Shown here one piece after another: positions 5,645 to 6,045 of a stretch of DNA of 6,045 nt (its first letter is position 1; the number at the start of each line of letters is the position of its first letter). The stretch is from Verrucomicrobiota bacterium (lineage in GTDB: Bacteria; Verrucomicrobiota; Verrucomicrobiia; Opitutales; Opitutaceae). Location: contig JAURJO010000428.1 of NCBI GenBank assembly GCA_030832235.1, forward strand, positions 1 through 6,045, read 5' to 3'. The position numbers were made by a program, and so were the translations under genes. Under the pieces are notes generated by a model. It saw only the letters and a program-made list of their open reading frames with translations, made no database searches and was not told the DNA's origin.

Positions 5645-5919
5645 GAGAACTCCATCCCTTCGATCGCGCCGAGCAGCTGGTTGTAGGCCTCGTCCGAGAA
5701 TCCCTCCCCCATGATCTGCACGTCGACCAGCACCTCGGGCGCGAGGCGAATCTTGCCGACCGACATCACCTTGTGGTTACCCTTCTCCATCGGGCGCCCG
5801 CGCAGCTTCGGGTCGGTGAAACTGCAATAGAATCCGTACCCGGTGGTCAGCGTGAACTCGCGCGCGTAGGCCTTCCCCTCGACCGACTCCTGCGCGACCC
5901 CCTGGCTGTCGGCCTCCAC
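5626..5919 (-). CDS. Uncharacterised small protein, start uncertain and possibly 5'-truncated
   Basis: I do not recognise a named family. From a GTG at 5919 the frame gives 97 aa. It alternates likely beta strands and turns (AREFTLTTGYGFYCSFTDP, KVMSVGKIRLAPEVLVDVQI) and ends in a helix, DEAYNQLLGAIEGMEF. The frame stays open upstream to a TAA at 5997-5995, adding about 25 codons (including DWTDRFDTKARLKLR) that also look protein-like, with no ATG. Such beta-rich proteins are often exported, yet no signal peptide can be read in this frame. Either the start is non-AUG or the true N-terminus has been lost or frameshifted. It converges on holB with 12 bp between stops. GC-rich codon use matches the neighbours, supporting real coding history. 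Confidence 0.55.
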   Translation of the reverse strand: MEADSQGVAQESVEGKAYAREFTLTTGYGFYCSFTDPKLRGRPMEKGNHKVMSVGKIRLAPEVLVDVQIMGEGFSDEAYNQLLGAIEGMEFSPARGR

Positions 5920-5991
5920 GCGCAGCTTCAGGCGAGCCTTGGTGTCGAAGCGGTCCGTCCAATCCGGGATGAGATTCGCGCCATGGTTGAG

Positions 5992-6045
5992 AGCTTAATC
6001 GCAGAAATCGATGCAAAATAGTTTGATAACAAATAGTGTAAGTAC
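5992..6045. other. AT-rich terminal segment
   Basis: Base composition falls abruptly from the GC-rich coding sequence to about 29% G+C. The segment contains the short inverted repeat TTTG-ATAA-CAAA (6021-6032). No gene can be read with confidence. It could be a promoter region, or the edge of DNA with a different history that cut off the 5' end of the adjacent minus-strand frame. Confidence 0.5.

Noticed and set aside
5983..6045. Short plus-strand starts: ATG at 5983 (12 codons to TAG) and ATG at 6011 (open to the window end)
   Set aside because: The first is too short, and the second has only 11 visible codons and no nearby SD. The peptide MQNSLITNSVS gives no basis for a call.

Overview
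The window is GC-rich (roughly two thirds G+C across the coding regions) and carries ordinary bacterial housekeeping genes. The suggested source is a Gram-negative bacterium, because an inner-membrane TolQ/ExbB - TolR/ExbD - TonB/TolA set is present. Gene content, the mostly Shine-Dalgarno-less starts and the style of the integrase-like N-terminus remind me of Opitutaceae (Verrucomicrobiota). That is an impression, not a demonstrated assignment.

Left edge (1-528): a leftward reading frame enters from beyond the window and starts at 366. Its N-terminus looks like that of a tyrosine-recombinase integrase. It is preceded by an SD-like site lying inside an inverted repeat, and its first 60 bases contain five GGTTG/CAACC repeats spaced about one helical turn apart. 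Immediately beyond its start lies an intact tRNA-Ala(GGC) on the same strand, with its 3' end facing the integrase. This is the classic layout of one end of an element integrated into a tRNA 3' end, the element lying to the left.

587-2715 (minus strand): a tight three-gene operon, transcribed TolQ/ExbB-type channel, TolR/ExbD-type protein, then TonB/TolA-type transducer. Together these would form a proton-motive-force-driven motor that transmits energy from the inner membrane across the periplasm. 2716-2849 is a divergent intergenic region with two short inverted repeats.

2850-5613 (plus strand): a second operon of a PfkB-family sugar/nucleoside kinase of unknown substrate, thymidylate kinase (tmk) and the DNA polymerase III delta' clamp-loader subunit (holB), with 17 and 11 bp gaps. 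tmk and holB serve DNA synthesis, supplying dTDP for dTTP and loading the sliding clamp.

5626-6045: a convergent minus-strand reading frame for a small uncharacterised protein. It has a GTG but no ATG start, and its open frame ends abruptly at a strongly AT-rich (about 29% G+C) terminal segment, so it may be truncated at the 5' end. I found no CRISPR array, IS element or complete new system. The region most worth following up is the tRNA/integrase junction and whatever lies to the left of base 1.
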